DNA of 5,177 nt from Bacillota bacterium (GTDB taxonomy: Bacteria > Bacillota > UBA994): assembly GCA_018725535.1 (NCBI GenBank), contig QLUS01000114.1:1-5177 (forward strand), written 5' to 3'. Below are positions 5,108 through 5,177 of this stretch, piece after piece. The notes under the pieces are model-generated. The model saw only the letters and a program-made list of their open reading frames with translations, was not told the DNA's origin and did not search any database. Both the position numbers and the translations under genes were made by a program. How positions within the stretch are numbered: position 1 is the stretch's first letter; each line of letters starts with the position of its first letter.

Positions 5108-5177
5108 CCGTTCCCCCAGTGTTCTTACTGTATCACGCGTGCGAAGGAAGTGCTATTGGCAGCAAAAAGCTGACCTA

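Larger units (their letters stand above)
4869..5177. other. Gene-free right edge
   Basis: No reading frame in this stretch has a ribosome site and a recognisable product. Apart from the REP-like copy, the palindrome and the possible terminator there is a small GTGGT/ACCAC hairpin just past hydF, without a T run. I see nothing I can name in 5108-5177. Confidence 0.6.

Overview
The window looks like a piece of the chromosome of an anaerobic, fermentative or syntrophic bacterium, most likely a Clostridia-like member of the Bacillota. The evidence is a complete set of [FeFe]-hydrogenase maturation genes (hydG, hydE, hydF) led by a TM1266-type regulator gene, strong GGAGG-type ribosome binding sites, sigma-A-like promoter elements, a tRNA gene with encoded CCA, and dispersed GGGGACGGTTCT repeats that I recall from many Clostridia-type genomes. 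No genus can be named from the sequence alone.

Layout. Positions 1-46 are the 3' part of tRNA-Lys(CUU), followed by an intrinsic terminator (57-89). Positions 97-400 form a gene-poor, repeat-rich stretch: a doubled REP-like element, a probable relic of the 5' end of a cupin gene, six tandem copies of an 11-bp unit, and an inverted REP-like copy. A small intact cupin gene lies on the minus strand at 409-744. The divergent region 745-1014 holds the cupin upstream sequence, a promoter pointing right (about 826-854), and a leader of about 150 nt that ends in a strong intrinsic terminator (967-996) just before the first gene of the operon. The plus-strand operon then runs TM1266-like regulator (1015-1269), hydG (1290-2588), hydE (2581-3642) and hydF (3639-4868), with short gaps or overlaps that indicate translational coupling. 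The right edge (4869-5177) has no gene: it carries another REP-like copy, an 85-bp imperfect palindrome and a possible terminator.

How the genes work together. By established family knowledge, HydE and HydG are radical-SAM enzymes that build the non-protein ligands of the H-cluster di-iron subsite (HydG makes CO and cyanide from tyrosine, HydE acts in the pathway to the azadithiolate bridge). HydF is the GTPase scaffold that carries the precursor to the hydrogenase. The TM1266-like protein is a small ACT-fold putative regulator commonly found beside these genes. No hydrogenase structural gene is in the window, so the target apoenzyme must be elsewhere.

The most interesting unexplained element is the hyd leader: a terminator preceded by mutually exclusive helices, as expected for a riboswitch or attenuator that controls H-cluster assembly. 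I could not match it to any riboswitch class I know. Secondary points are a non-canonical G4 motif (NCHD) in HydF, the duplicated cupin upstream region, and the palindrome downstream of hydF.
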